DNA of 64,000 nucleotides from Mesorhizobium loti (GTDB lineage Bacteria > Pseudomonadota > Alphaproteobacteria > Rhizobiales > Rhizobiaceae), in assembly GCF_013170705.1 (NCBI RefSeq), contig NZ_CP033334.1, positions 6,239,501-6,303,500 of the forward strand, read 5' to 3'. The first letter of the stretch is position 1. Each line of letters begins with the position of its first letter. The notes below the pieces were generated by a model that saw only the letters and a list, made by a program, of their open reading frames with translations, was not told where the DNA came from and ran no database searches. Shown here one piece after another: positions 34,095-43,018 of this stretch. The position numbers were made by a program, and so were the translations under genes.

Positions 34095-34593
34095 CTACTC
34101 TTTCCGCCGAGCGAAAAACTCCGCGATGCGCGCCTTGATAGCCGGGGAACGGCCGCCTCGCCTTGCAGATCCTGCTCAAATTGAAGCTGTTCGCTCGCAC
34201 CGAAATCAGCCGCGACCGCCTGCGCGTCGAGAGCCGCGAGCCGCGCGCAAATCGCCAGAGCGGCGGCATGCATACCGTCGTCCTCTGCGATCTCCCAGAC
34301 AGGGCCGAGCGTTCCGCTGTGATCCGGTCGCCCAACAACATCATGCCGGACGCGCGTACGCGGCCAAGGGTGCGTGAAAGAAAAAGCGGGTTGCCGGCAT
34401 CGGCCACGAGCGCGATGCCGACGAAAGGCTCATAGAAATAGGCCGAGCGGGCGGCGATGACGATGTCGGCGGCGAGCGCGATACCCACGGCAGCGCCGGC
34501 GCGGGGCCGTTCACGGCTGCCACGATGGGCAAACGCGATGCCCGCATGGTCTCGATGAGAGGATTGAAGTGGCGCTCCGCCGTTTGTATCCCG
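34095..34593 (-). pseudogene. Truncated, frameshifted enoyl-CoA hydratase (crotonase)
   Basis: The minus strand contains TAERHFNPLIETMRASRLPIVAAVNGPA. Then in a shifted frame come GIALAADIVIAARSAYFYEPFVGIALVADAGNPLFLSRTLGRV and ASGMMLLGDRITAER, and after another shift HAAALAICARLAALDAQAVAADFGAS. It ends ARIAEFFARRKE with TAG at 34095. These are the central oxyanion-hole region and C-terminus of a crotonase. The N-terminal ~70 residues are missing: homology stops at about 34593, exactly where the guaA-like sequence begins. At least three frameshifts are present. Confidence 0.85.
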
Positions 34594-34626
34594 TCATTCC
34601 CACTCGATCATCAATTGGAGCGCCAC
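34569..34626. repeat. 10-bp perfect inverted repeats flanking the guaA-like junction
   Basis: GTGGCGCTCC at 34569-34578 and GGAGCGCCAC at 34617-34626 are perfect inverted copies 38 bp apart. The left copy is inside the crotonase remnant (it encodes part of ERHF). Between them lies the guaA-like tail. Such arms around a junction could be recombinase arm sites or the result of a short inverted duplication. Confidence 0.6.
34594..34609 (-). other. Candidate island attachment/junction site matching the 3' end of guaA
   Basis: On the minus strand the sequence encodes I-E-W-E followed by TGA, the conserved C-terminus of GMP synthase. The preceding codons (INEVALQLM) are not GuaA. A short match restricted to the last codons and stop is what a site-specific recombination core looks like. 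The 3' end of guaA is a known insertion site of rhizobial tripartite islands. The crotonase homology ends at the same base. No integrase gene is adjacent within the window, so the site assignment is tentative. Confidence 0.45.
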
Positions 34627-34855
34627 CTCGTTGATTTTCCTGGGTAAAGTTGGTTGACGTTTTCCAAGATACCGCCAAAAATACCGTCGGATTTCTACGC
34701 TGTTGAAAAGGCTACAACAATGTAGTCGCTCGTGCGGCATGCACACTTTTGACTGCATCATTTATCGCTGATGTTGTGCGTAGCCCAGCCGGCTGAGTTC
34801 GCAAGATGTCACGAATCGGACGCGACGGCCATGGTCCGCACGCCGGCGGCTTGGA

Positions 34856-35011
34856 TCAGCATTCCGGCCTCTCGTCCCGGTCAATGAGGATACGCTCGGC
34901 GGCTCCCTCGAGATCCTCGTATTGACCACTCCTCAAGGCCCACAGGAAGCCAGACAGTCCAAGCCCGCCCGCCAACAGAGCAACAGGTATGAGATAGACC
35001 AGGATTGTCAT
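34856..35011 (-). CDS. fixS: cbb3 oxidase maturation protein FixS (CcoS)
   Basis: The small gene encodes 51 residues, MTILVYLIPVALLAGGLGLSG followed by FLWALRSGQYEDLEGAAERIL. It has one N-terminal membrane helix and the FixS hallmark F-W-A-L-x-S-G-Q-(F/Y)-(D/E)-D-L. It overlaps the fixI stop by ATGA (35008-35011) and closes the fixGHIS operon. FixS is needed to assemble cbb3 oxidase with its copper centre. Confidence 0.95.
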   Translation of the reverse strand: MTILVYLIPVALLAGGLGLSGFLWALRSGQYEDLEGAAERILIDRDERPEC

Positions 35012-37287
35012 GAGGGTTGCGCCAATGTGCCAGTGTGGGAGCGCCTGTCTGGCGGAGCAGTTCTCCTTGGCTCGTCTGGCACAAAACCTTGCAGCCTCGA
35101 TGCATTGCCAATGACAAGCAGTGATGAGGCCGACATCGCGATCGCGGCTATCAACGGCGTGACATGCCCCAGAATGGCGATCGGCACGGCAACAGCGTTG
35201 TAGATGATCGCGATGGCTATGTTCTGGCGGATCAGCCGCCCTGCCTTCCGCGAGACGTCCAGCGCAAGGGGTACTGCCGAAAGGCTTTCACGCAGGAACA
35301 CGAAATCGGCGGCGTTGCGGCCGATATCGGCGGCGGTGGCTGGAGCGATCGAGACGTGCGCCGCGCCCAGCGCTGGCGTGTCGTTGAGCCCGTCGCCCAC
35401 CATCAGGACTTTGTGGCCGGCCTTGGTCAGCACTTCTATCCGCTCAGCCTTCCCGGACGGCAGCAGCGCCGAAACAAAACGGTCGATGCCCAATATTCCT
35501 GCGACATCGCCACAGGCGTCTGCGGTATCGCCCGATAGCATTTCGACCGAGATCCCGGCATCGTTCAACTGCGCCAAGGCGGCTCCGGCATCGGCCCGCA
35601 ACGCATCCTCGAAAACGAAGGATGCGACAATGCCCCCGTCTTTCGTCAGGACTGTTCCGCCATGCCCGCTTTCGCCATCGGTTCGGGCCTTCCATCCAGC
35701 CCATCGGCGCCGGCCCAGCCGCCAGATACTTCCGGCGACAGTGGCTTCGATTCCAAACCCCGGATGCTCGGTGACGGCATCGAACTTGTGCTGCCCGCCA
35801 GCAGCGGCAAAACCGGCTATGGCCTTTGAAAACGGATGACGCGAATGCGCGGCCATATCGGCGGCGATTGCCAGCACGGCCGGATCGATCGACGACGCAT
35901 TGACGAGCCGGGGCTGTCCGAGCGTCAGCGTTCCGGTCTTGTCGAAAACCGCCGTATTCATCGTCGCCAGGCGTTCCATGGCGGAGCCGTCCTTGACCAT
36001 GATGCCGTTCTCGAACAGGCGCCGTGCGGCGACCACCTGCACGATCGGCACCGCGAGGCCAAGCGCGCACGGGCATGTGATGATGAGGACGGCGATGGCG
36101 ATCGTCATCGCCCGATGCCAGTCGCCGGTTGCCGCTATCCAGCCCAGGAATGTCACAAACGCCGTGAGATGGACCACCGGGGCATAAAGCGCTGAAACGC
36201 GGTCGGCTATACGGCGATATTGCGCGCGGCCGCCCTCGGCGGCCTCCATCAGCCGGACCATTTCCGCCAGGAATGAATCCTTTGCGGCGGCTGTCGCCTC
36301 AATCGTCAGCGGGCCGGTAAGATTGAGCACGCCCTGTACCGCTTCGCCTGGCGCCACGTTTTTCGGCGTGCTTTCGCCTGAGGCCAGCGAGCAGTCGAGA
36401 TCCGACGTTCCCTGGATGATCTTGCCATCGACGGGGATCCTCTCGCCGGCGGCGATCAACAACCGCATGCCTGGTTCGATCTCGCCGACCGGCAGATAGT
36501 CGCGCGCGCCATCGCCGCGCAGCACCATGGCGCCACGCGCGGCCAGCTGAGACAGGCCTTTCACGGCAGTCCGGGCACGCTCCCGCATCACATGATCCAG
36601 CGTGCGTCCGATCAAAAGGAAGAACAGCAGCGATACCGACGCGTCGAAATAAGCGTGGTCGCCATGATTGATCGTCTCATAGAGGCTCATGGCGTAGGCG
36701 AGCGAAACACCGACCGCGATGGGCACGTCCATATTCATGCGGCCATGACGCAAGGCGTTCCAGGCCGACCGGAAGAAGATGCCGCCGGCGAAGGCGAGGG
36801 CAGGAATGGCGATCAGCGCCGAGACCCAGTGGAACAGGTCGCGGGTAGCACCTTCGGCGCCGGACCAGACAGAGACCGAAAGCAGCATGATGTTGCCCGC
36901 CGCAAAGCCGGCAACAGCGACGGCGCGGATCAGTTCGGCAAGCGTCTTGTCCTTGTCGTCGATCTCGGGTGCGAACAGATGCGCGTCGTAGCCCAGCCTG
37001 CCAAGCGCGGCGATGAACGGTGGCACCTCGTCTCCACGCCACCGGACCGCGACCCGTTTCGTCGACAGGTTGACGCGCGCGCTTTCGACGTGATCGAGCC
37101 TTCCAAGTGCCGCTTCGATCGTCTGGATGCAGGCGGCGCAATGAACCGTCGGCACTGAAAGGTCGGTCTGCCGAAGATCGTCGCCAAGCGATCGGCTCGC
37201 CAACCTGATTTCCTGGCTGGATGGCAGGACCGATGTGGCGCCGTTCAGATCCAGCGCCATTTCAGCGCCGGGTGCACAGCAGCTCAT
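35008..37287 (-). CDS. fixI: Copper-transporting P-type ATPase FixI (CcoI)
   Basis: The 759-residue P1B ATPase has an N-terminal heavy-metal domain with CAAC (TVHCAACIQTIE), six to eight membrane helices and the metal motif CPC (IITCPCALGLAVP). The phosphorylation site is DKTGTLT and the hinge MVGDGLNDTPALGAA. It exports copper for loading of cbb3 oxidase. The start is ATG 37287 (MSCCAPGAEMALD), overlapping the fixH stop by ATGA; a longer frame reaches 37374 but overlaps fixH. All catalytic residues are intact. Confidence 0.96.
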   Translation of the reverse strand: MSCCAPGAEMALDLNGATSVLPSSQEIRLASRSLGDDLRQTDLSVPTVHCAACIQTIEAALGRLDHVESARVNLSTKRVAVRWRGDEVPPFIAALGRLGYDAHLFAPEIDDKDKTLAELIRAVAVAGFAAGNIMLLSVSVWSGAEGATRDLFHWVSALIAIPALAFAGGIFFRSAWNALRHGRMNMDVPIAVGVSLAYAMSLYETINHGDHAYFDASVSLLFFLLIGRTLDHVMRERARTAVKGLSQLAARGAMVLRGDGARDYLPVGEIEPGMRLLIAAGERIPVDGKIIQGTSDLDCSLASGESTPKNVAPGEAVQGVLNLTGPLTIEATAAAKDSFLAEMVRLMEAAEGGRAQYRRIADRVSALYAPVVHLTAFVTFLGWIAATGDWHRAMTIAIAVLIITCPCALGLAVPIVQVVAARRLFENGIMVKDGSAMERLATMNTAVFDKTGTLTLGQPRLVNASSIDPAVLAIAADMAAHSRHPFSKAIAGFAAAGGQHKFDAVTEHPGFGIEATVAGSIWRLGRRRWAGWKARTDGESGHGGTVLTKDGGIVASFVFEDALRADAGAALAQLNDAGISVEMLSGDTADACGDVAGILGIDRFVSALLPSGKAERIEVLTKAGHKVLMVGDGLNDTPALGAAHVSIAPATAADIGRNAADFVFLRESLSAVPLALDVSRKAGRLIRQNIAIAIIYNAVAVPIAILGHVTPLIAAIAMSASSLLVIGNASRLQGFVPDEPRRTAPPDRRSHTGTLAQPS

Positions 37288-37781
37288 TGCAGCGCTCCTT
37301 GCGAAATCATGATCCGGCGAACGTCGCGATAGGGCTCCGCGAGACCGGCGTCGGCATCGACTTCGATGGTCCATACGCCATCCTTGGGCACGGCCCGTGC
37401 TGCAAACTCCTGAGCCGAAGCAAGAACAAGAGTGACGGGCTTGTCCTCGGCCTCATAACCGGGATGACGAAACAGTATCTTCACGCCATGCAAGGGGACC
37501 GGCTTGCCGGTGGCATCGCTCAAGCTGTAGCGGACCTCACTCCGAGCGATCGTCAGGTTGCCGGTCCAGCCGAGCGCCGCTTGCGCGCGCCCTTCCTCTG
37601 CCTTCCGGTTGAACTGTTGGCTCGCCACATAGGTGTTCTCGACGACGAGGCCGGTCCAGCTCGTATTGGCGAGCGTCACCATGGTCAGGTTGACCGCGAT
37701 GACCACGCCGAAGAAGCCGAGGATGATGAACAGCATATGCCTGCCGGTGAATTCGCGGGATTTTCGCGAATGAGCACTCAT
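37284..37781 (-). CDS. fixH: cbb3 oxidase biogenesis protein FixH
   Basis: The 165-residue protein has one N-terminal membrane helix (GRHMLFIILGFFGVVIAVNLTMV) and a periplasmic domain typical of FixH (YVASQQFNRKAEEGRAQ, GWTGNLTI, RHPGYEAEDK). Its start overlaps fixG and its stop overlaps fixI, both by ATGA. This gives strict coupling in fixGHIS. It assists copper insertion into cbb3 oxidase. Confidence 0.95.
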   Translation of the reverse strand: MSAHSRKSREFTGRHMLFIILGFFGVVIAVNLTMVTLANTSWTGLVVENTYVASQQFNRKAEEGRAQAALGWTGNLTIARSEVRYSLSDATGKPVPLHGVKILFRHPGYEAEDKPVTLVLASAQEFAARAVPKDGVWTIEVDADAGLAEPYRDVRRIMISQGALQ

Positions 37782-39343
37782 TTGGCGATCTCCGGTGCAT
37801 TGAAGGTGGCCGTGTATTCGGCGGATTCGAGGCTCTCCTTGTCCTCGACCCGGAACTTGAAGGTTTGTGCAGCGTGCCGAGCCTCACCCGCTGGCTGGCG
37901 CACGAAAACCTTCATCGTCTTCAATCGGTCGGGATCAGCCAGGGTGGCGAAGGACCGTGCGGGAGGAAGATCGACACCGAAAGCGCTCATCTCGGCTCCC
38001 GGCAGGCCTTGCAAGGTGACAACGATCGTCCTTGGCTCGGGGATCATGTTGAGCAGCTTGACGGTGTAGCCGTTGCGGATCGAGCCGTCGGAAAGGGTCA
38101 CGAATTGCGGATTGCGGTCGTGCAGGACGTTGAGTTCCAGCCGCTCGCGGGTCAGCAGCGAAAAGAGCAGCGCGAGCCCGACTGCCGACCAGGCACCGAG
38201 ATAGATGAAGGTGCGCAGGCGGAAGATCTTGCGAACATGGAAATGCGTCAAGCTGTCGGAAAACTTGCCTTCAGCCGTCCTGACAAGGGAGGGGGTCACC
38301 GGGGAGGAACTGCCCGCGGTCGCCACCGCCATGTTGGCGTTGTAATCGGACAATGTCGCATAGGAGATCAGCCCGCGCTCCCTGCCAAGCTTGTCCATGA
38401 CGCCGTCGCACGCGTCGAGGCAGAGCGCGCAAGTGATGCATTCGAGCTGCTGGCCGTCGCGAATGTCGATCCCCATCGGGCAGACGGCGACACAAGCATT
38501 GCAGTCGACGCAGTCGCCGACCGGCTGACCAGCAGCCTGGACCTTCTTGGCATGACGCGAACGCGGCTCGCCGCGCCAGTCGTTGTAGGTCACGGTGAGC
38601 GAATTCTCGTCGAGTATGGCAGCCTGGATGCGCGGCCATGGGCACATGTAGGTGCAGACCTGCTCGCGCATCAGCCCGCCGAATGTGTAGGTGGTGGCCG
38701 TCAGTACCGCGATGGTGACATAGGCGACCGGAGGGGCAGTGCCGGTGAAGACCTCGCTGATCAGCGTTGGCGCGTCGGCGAAATAGAAGATCCAGGCGCC
38801 GCCGGTGGCTACCGCTATGACCAGCCAGATGGCGTGCTTCGATACGCGCAGTACCAGTTTGCGCGCCGTCCATGGGCCGGCGTCGAGTTTCATGCGGGCA
38901 TTGCGATCGCCTTCGATCGTCCGCTCGACGACGAGGAAAAGATCGACCCATACGGTCTGCGGACAGGTATAACCGCACCAGGCGCGGCCAACGGTGGACG
39001 TGATCAGGAACAGGCCGATGCCGGCCATCATTAGAAGGCCGGCGACATAGTAGAATTCCTGCGGCCATATCTCGATGAAGAAGAAGTAGAAGCGGCGGTT
39101 GGCAAGATCGAGCAGCACAGCCTGGGCCGGCGCGAACGGTCCGCGATCCCAGCGCAGCCACGGCATCAGATAATAGATGCCCAGCGTGATCGCCATCACC
39201 AGCCATTTGAAGCGGCGAAAGCTGCCCGAGGCGCGTTTAGGGAAGATTTTCTTGCGCGGAGCATAGAGCGGCTGTCGTGTCTTGGCGGAGTTGACCGCTC
39301 TTGCCTCGAGCCGCTCCATCTGCGTTTTATCCAGCACGTGCAT
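37778..39343 (-). CDS. fixG: Membrane ferredoxin-like protein FixG (CcoG)
   Basis: The 521-residue protein has five membrane segments, WCGYTCPQTVWVDLF, and two 4Fe-4S motifs (CVDCNACVAVCPMGIDI and CITCALCLDACDGVMD). The C-terminal periplasmic domain is also typical. CcoG acts as a cupric reductase in cbb3 maturation. The start is ATG 39343, since GTG 39349 has no better ribosome site. It is first in fixGHIS, 204 bp downstream of fixP, with two hairpins between. Confidence 0.95.
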   Translation of the reverse strand: MHVLDKTQMERLEARAVNSAKTRQPLYAPRKKIFPKRASGSFRRFKWLVMAITLGIYYLMPWLRWDRGPFAPAQAVLLDLANRRFYFFFIEIWPQEFYYVAGLLMMAGIGLFLITSTVGRAWCGYTCPQTVWVDLFLVVERTIEGDRNARMKLDAGPWTARKLVLRVSKHAIWLVIAVATGGAWIFYFADAPTLISEVFTGTAPPVAYVTIAVLTATTYTFGGLMREQVCTYMCPWPRIQAAILDENSLTVTYNDWRGEPRSRHAKKVQAAGQPVGDCVDCNACVAVCPMGIDIRDGQQLECITCALCLDACDGVMDKLGRERGLISYATLSDYNANMAVATAGSSSPVTPSLVRTAEGKFSDSLTHFHVRKIFRLRTFIYLGAWSAVGLALLFSLLTRERLELNVLHDRNPQFVTLSDGSIRNGYTVKLLNMIPEPRTIVVTLQGLPGAEMSAFGVDLPPARSFATLADPDRLKTMKVFVRQPAGEARHAAQTFKFRVEDKESLESAEYTATFNAPEIAK

Positions 39344-39484
39344 CTCCACTCGCGCGCCGCCTATGACATCGTTGTGCGACGGACTTGTCTGCTTCGACAG
39401 ACGTCCGGTCTGCAGTGAGCCCGCTTCGCCATGTGGGTCGCGCCGCCTTGCTGCAGGTCAATCGCCGCATGCCGGAATGGTGTC

Positions 39485-39508
39485 GGGGCCCGACTCGTGC
39501 CGGGCCCC
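39485..39508 (-). terminator. Hairpin between fixNOQP and fixGHIS
   Basis: GGGGCCCG and CGGGCCCC form a perfect 8-bp GC stem with an 8-base loop, 60 bp past the fixP stop. There is no following T run, so it may attenuate or stabilise the message rather than terminate fully. Confidence 0.5.
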
Positions 39509-39528
39509 GTCGCTTGGCGGGGAGGGAC

Positions 39529-39554
39529 GAGAATAGGCTTCCGTTCCTATTCTC
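39529..39554 (-). terminator. Hairpin overlapping the fixP stop codon
   Basis: GAGAATAGG and CCTATTCTC form a perfect 9-bp stem around an 8-base loop. The stem includes the fixP TAG stop. It is placed as a 3'-end processing or attenuation hairpin that would separate fixNOQP from fixGHIS. Confidence 0.5.
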
Positions 39555-40410
39555 CGCCGCCAAGCGAATGGACATAAACCGCAAGTTCCTTAACCTTGGT
39601 CTCGCCGAGACGCCCGATCCACGCCGGCATGACACCGTGCTTCGGCGCGCGGACTTGGACGGCGATGGCTGTCTCGCCGGGTGCGTAGAGCCAGATCGCA
39701 TCGGTCAGATTGGGCGCGCCGAGCTCTTTGTTGCCTTTCGCATTATCGCCATGACAGGCGACGCAGTTTTCCGCGAATACCTTGGCGCCGGGCTCGACGA
39801 GACTTGCATCCTGGACCTTGCCCGAGAGGCTGGCGACATAGGCGCCGACCTGTGCGGTCTGTTCAGGCGTGATGATGTCACCGAAGGGCGGCATTTCCGA
39901 CACGCGGGTATCCGTGTCGGACGCGAAGCGGATGCCGTGCGTGATCGTTTGCTGGATCTGCTCGGCCTTGCCGCCCCACAGCCAGTCGTCGTCGTTCAGG
40001 TTGGGAAAGCCCTTGGACCCTTGCGCGCCGGAGCCGTGGCACTGCACGCAATTGACCTTGAAGGTAGCTCCGCCGGCCGCGACCGCGAATTCGCGCAGCC
40101 CGTCGTCGGCTGCTATCTCGGATACGGTCTTTTGCTGGATGGCCGCGACATACTTGCCCTTGGCGGCCTCGGCTGCCGCCAGTTCATTCTTGACGTCGTT
40201 GCGGCTGGAATAGCCGAGCACGCCCTTCGTTGCCGAGTGCAGCAGGGGCCATGCCGGATAGGCGATGGTGTAGCCGACCGCCCAGGCGATGGTGAGATAA
40301 AAGGTCATCACCCACCATCGCGGTAAAGGGTTGTTGAGCTCTTTGATCCCGTCCCATTCATGGCCGGTCGTCGAGATGCCTGAGACTTCGTCGATATGCT
40401 CGTTGCTCAT
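39547..40410 (-). CDS. fixP: cbb3 cytochrome c oxidase subunit III, di-heme cytochrome c FixP
   Basis: The 287-residue subunit has an N-terminal anchor (PRWWVMTFYLTIAWAVGYTI) and two c-heme motifs: CVQCH (VNCVQCHG) and CVACH (ENCVACHG). Methionine ligands lie in VSEMPPFG and KHGVMPAW. The start is ATG 40410 (MSNEHIDEVSGI) behind AGGCAGGACCC and overlapping the fixQ stop; the frame continues upstream to 40488 inside fixQ. It passes electrons from cytochrome c to FixO and FixN. Confidence 0.97.
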   Translation of the reverse strand: MSNEHIDEVSGISTTGHEWDGIKELNNPLPRWWVMTFYLTIAWAVGYTIAYPAWPLLHSATKGVLGYSSRNDVKNELAAAEAAKGKYVAAIQQKTVSEIAADDGLREFAVAAGGATFKVNCVQCHGSGAQGSKGFPNLNDDDWLWGGKAEQIQQTITHGIRFASDTDTRVSEMPPFGDIITPEQTAQVGAYVASLSGKVQDASLVEPGAKVFAENCVACHGDNAKGNKELGAPNLTDAIWLYAPGETAIAVQVRAPKHGVMPAWIGRLGETKVKELAVYVHSLGGGE

Positions 40411-40559
40411 GGGTCCTGCCTCAGTGGGATCTGAGCGGCTTGATCGGCCTGCCTTTTGCCGCCGGGTCGGAGCGCGAAGGCAATGCAACCGACTAAGAAG
40501 ATTGCCATGGCAACAAGGCCCCAGCTGTCAGCGAACTCTCGCATCAAATTGTAATCCAT
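40407..40559 (-). CDS. fixQ: cbb3 oxidase subunit IV FixQ
   Basis: The 50-residue protein MDYNLMREFADSWGLVAMAI then FLVGCIAFALRPGGKRQADQ has a single membrane helix and a basic C-terminal tail, as in CcoQ/FixQ. Its stop overlaps the fixP start (ATGA), and fixO ends 12 bp before its start. It stabilises the oxidase complex. Confidence 0.94.
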   Translation of the reverse strand: MDYNLMREFADSWGLVAMAIFLVGCIAFALRPGGKRQADQAAQIPLRQDP

Positions 40560-40571
40560 CGATAAAACTCC

Positions 40572-41303
40572 TCAGCGATAGCCGGCGGCTTCGTCGTAGT
40601 TCTTGAAATCGACCAAGGTGCCGAGCATCTGCAGATAGGCGACGAGGGCATCCATTTCGGTGACCTGTTGCGGGTTGCCGTCGAAGTCGCCGATCTTGGC
40701 CTTGGGGTAGCGGGTCTCGAGGCCGGATGTGTCGGCATTGGGATCGGACTGCGCCATCAGGTCGGCGTTCGCGTGAGCGATCATGTCATCGGAGTAGGGG
40801 ACGCCGACCCGCCTGTTGGCGACCAGATGTGTCGAGAAATCCTTCACCTCGATCGGCCTGTCCTTCAGGAACGCGTAGCTCGGCATGATCGATTCCGGCA
40901 CCACCGAACGCGGATCCGTAAGGTGCTGAACGTGCCATCCATTCGAGTAGCGGTCGCCGACCCGGGCGAGGTCCGGCCCGGTTCGCTTCGATCCCCACTG
41001 GAAAGGATGATCGTACATCGACTCGGCCGCCAGGCTGTAGTGACCGTAGCGTTCGACTTCGTCGCGGAACGGCCTGATCATCTGGCTGTGGCAGAGGTAG
41101 CAACCTTCGCGCACATAGATGTTGCGTCCGGCGAGTTCGAGCGGCGAATAAGGCCGCATGCCCTCGACCTTTTCGATCGTATTGTCGAGATAGAAGAGCG
41201 GTGCGATCTCGACGATGCCGCCGACGGTCACCACAAGAAGAGAGCCAACGAGAAGAAGCGTGGCGTTCTTCTCGATGATTGCGTGTTTGTCCATCAAGCC
41301 CAT
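40572..41303 (-). CDS. fixO: cbb3 oxidase subunit II, mono-heme cytochrome c FixO
   Basis: The 243-residue protein has an N-terminal anchor ([22 protein letters not shown]), one c-heme motif CYLCH ([26 protein letters not shown]) and the distal Met region ([11 protein letters not shown]). The start is ATG 41303, 11 bp after the fixN stop. Length and motifs match FixO throughout. Confidence 0.97.
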   Translation of the reverse strand: MGLMDKHAIIEKNATLLLVGSLLVVTVGGIVEIAPLFYLDNTIEKVEGMRPYSPLELAGRNIYVREGCYLCHSQMIRPFRDEVERYGHYSLAAESMYDHPFQWGSKRTGPDLARVGDRYSNGWHVQHLTDPRSVVPESIMPSYAFLKDRPIEVKDFSTHLVANRRVGVPYSDDMIAHANADLMAQSDPNADTSGLETRYPKAKIGDFDGNPQQVTEMDALVAYLQMLGTLVDFKNYDEAAGYR

Positions 41304-41314
41304 TTTCTGGCTCC

Positions 41315-42925
41315 TTATTCGGCAGGCTGAAGGGCGGGAACGGAGCCGGGCATTGGCTCCTCCTCGCGCTGGTGTCCGAGGATGGTCATGGTGATGTTCC
41401 AGGCCATGATCAGAGCGCCGGAGAGGTACATCGCCCCGCCGATGGCGCGCATGACGTAGTAGGGGTGCATGGCGGCGACGGTTTCAGCGAAGGAGTAGAC
41501 CAGGAAGCCCTGCTCGTCGTATTCGCGCCACATCAGGCCCTGCATGATGCCGGACACCCACATCACCGCGGCGTAGACGACGATGCCGAGCGTCGCCAGC
41601 CAGAAGTGCCAGGTGACCAGCCGCAGCGAATAGAGCCGGTCGCGGTTCCACAGCTTCGGCACCATGTAGTAGATCGCGCCGAACGAGATCATGCCCACCC
41701 AGCCGAGCGCACCGGAATGCACGTGGCCAATGGTCCAGTCGGTATAATGCGACAGCGAATTGACCGTCTTGATCGACATCATCGGGCCTTCGAAGGTCGA
41801 CATGCCGTAGAAGGCGATAGCCATCACCATCATGCGGATGATTGGATCGGTGCGGAGCTTGTCCCAGGCGCCGGACAGCGTCATCAGGCCGTTGATCATG
41901 CCGCCCCATGACGGCATCCACAGCATGATCGAGAACACCATGCCGAGCGTCTGCGCCCAGTCGGGCAGGGCGGTGTAGTGGAGATGGTGCGGACCGGCCC
42001 AGATGTAGAGGAAGATCAGCGCCCAGAAGTGGATGATCGAGAGGCGATAGGAGTAGATCGGCCGGTTCGCCTGCTTGGGCACGAAGTAATACATCATGCC
42101 GAGGAAGCCGGCGGTGAGGAAGAAGCCGACGGCGTTGTGACCGTACCACCACTGCGTCAGGGCATCCTGGACACCGGAAAAAGCGGAATAGCTCTTGGAG
42201 CCCAGGAATGAGGCTGGCATCGACAGGTTGTTGACCACGTGCAGCATCGCGATGGTGACGATGAAGGACAGGTAGAACCAGTTGGCGACGTAGATATGCG
42301 GCTCCTTGCGCTTCAGGATCGTGCCAAGGAACAGGATGAGATAGGCGACCCAGACGATGGTCAGCCAGATGTCCACGTACCATTCGGGTTCGGCGTATTC
42401 GCGGCTCTCGGTGATGCCGAGCAGATAGCCGGTCGCGGCCATGACGATGAAAAGCTGATATCCCCAGAACACGAACCAAGCGAGGCCACCGCCAAACAGC
42501 CGCGCGCGGCTGGTGCGCTGCACCACGTACAAGGACGTGCAAAGAAGCGCATTGCCGCCAAAGGCAAAGACGACGGCGGATGTGTGCAGTGGCCGCAGCC
42601 GGCCGAAGTTCAACCAGGGTTGGATATTGAGGTCCGGATAGGCGAGCTGCAGCGCAATGATCACACCGACGAGCATGCCGACGACGCCCCAGGATACCGT
42701 TGCGATGGCTCCGTAGCGGATCGGACCGTCCATGTAGGCGGATGGGTCGATCGGAGAGGCCGGCTTGAAATCCCAGTTGCGCAGCAGGATCGCGTTAAAG
42801 CCAGCCAGGGCGAAGAACAAAACCATCATATGCTGGCGAAAAGGTCCTTCTACGCCGGAGCCGGCAGCCACCAGGGCCGCAAAAGCAAACAGGGTTAGAA
42901 CGACGATCTCCGTGCCGAATTTCAT
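41315..42925 (-). CDS. fixN: cbb3 oxidase catalytic subunit I FixN
   Basis: The 536-residue heme-copper oxidase subunit has 12 membrane segments and the cbb3 signatures [62 protein letters not shown] and [18 protein letters not shown]. It reduces oxygen at high affinity, as needed in nodules. The start is ATG 42925 ([13 protein letters not shown]); the open frame to 42964 is unlike the family. A degenerate FNR box lies 80 bp upstream. Confidence 0.97.
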   Translation of the reverse strand: MKFGTEIVVLTLFAFAALVAAGSGVEGPFRQHMMVLFFALAGFNAILLRNWDFKPASPIDPSAYMDGPIRYGAIATVSWGVVGMLVGVIIALQLAYPDLNIQPWLNFGRLRPLHTSAVVFAFGGNALLCTSLYVVQRTSRARLFGGGLAWFVFWGYQLFIVMAATGYLLGITESREYAEPEWYVDIWLTIVWVAYLILFLGTILKRKEPHIYVANWFYLSFIVTIAMLHVVNNLSMPASFLGSKSYSAFSGVQDALTQWWYGHNAVGFFLTAGFLGMMYYFVPKQANRPIYSYRLSIIHFWALIFLYIWAGPHHLHYTALPDWAQTLGMVFSIMLWMPSWGGMINGLMTLSGAWDKLRTDPIIRMMVMAIAFYGMSTFEGPMMSIKTVNSLSHYTDWTIGHVHSGALGWVGMISFGAIYYMVPKLWNRDRLYSLRLVTWHFWLATLGIVVYAAVMWVSGIMQGLMWREYDEQGFLVYSFAETVAAMHPYYVMRAIGGAMYLSGALIMAWNITMTILGHQREEEPMPGSVPALQPAE

Positions 42926-43004
42926 GACATGTCCCCGACCAGGATTCCAATGAGCGGATGCCAAATCCGCGATGCATTAATTCCGTAGTTGCGGCCTGCT
43001 CGCC

Positions 43005-43018
43005 CTGATCCATGTCAG
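43005..43018 (-). promoter_or_regulatory. Candidate FNR/FixK anaerobox upstream of fixN
   Basis: CTGAT-CCAT-GTCAG is a perfect inverted repeat that matches TTGAT-N4-ATCAA at eight of ten positions. It lies 80 bp upstream of the fixN start, a suitable distance for a -41.5 class II site and short leader. It also overlaps the ATG of the divergent hemerythrin-like remnant. Confidence 0.6.
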
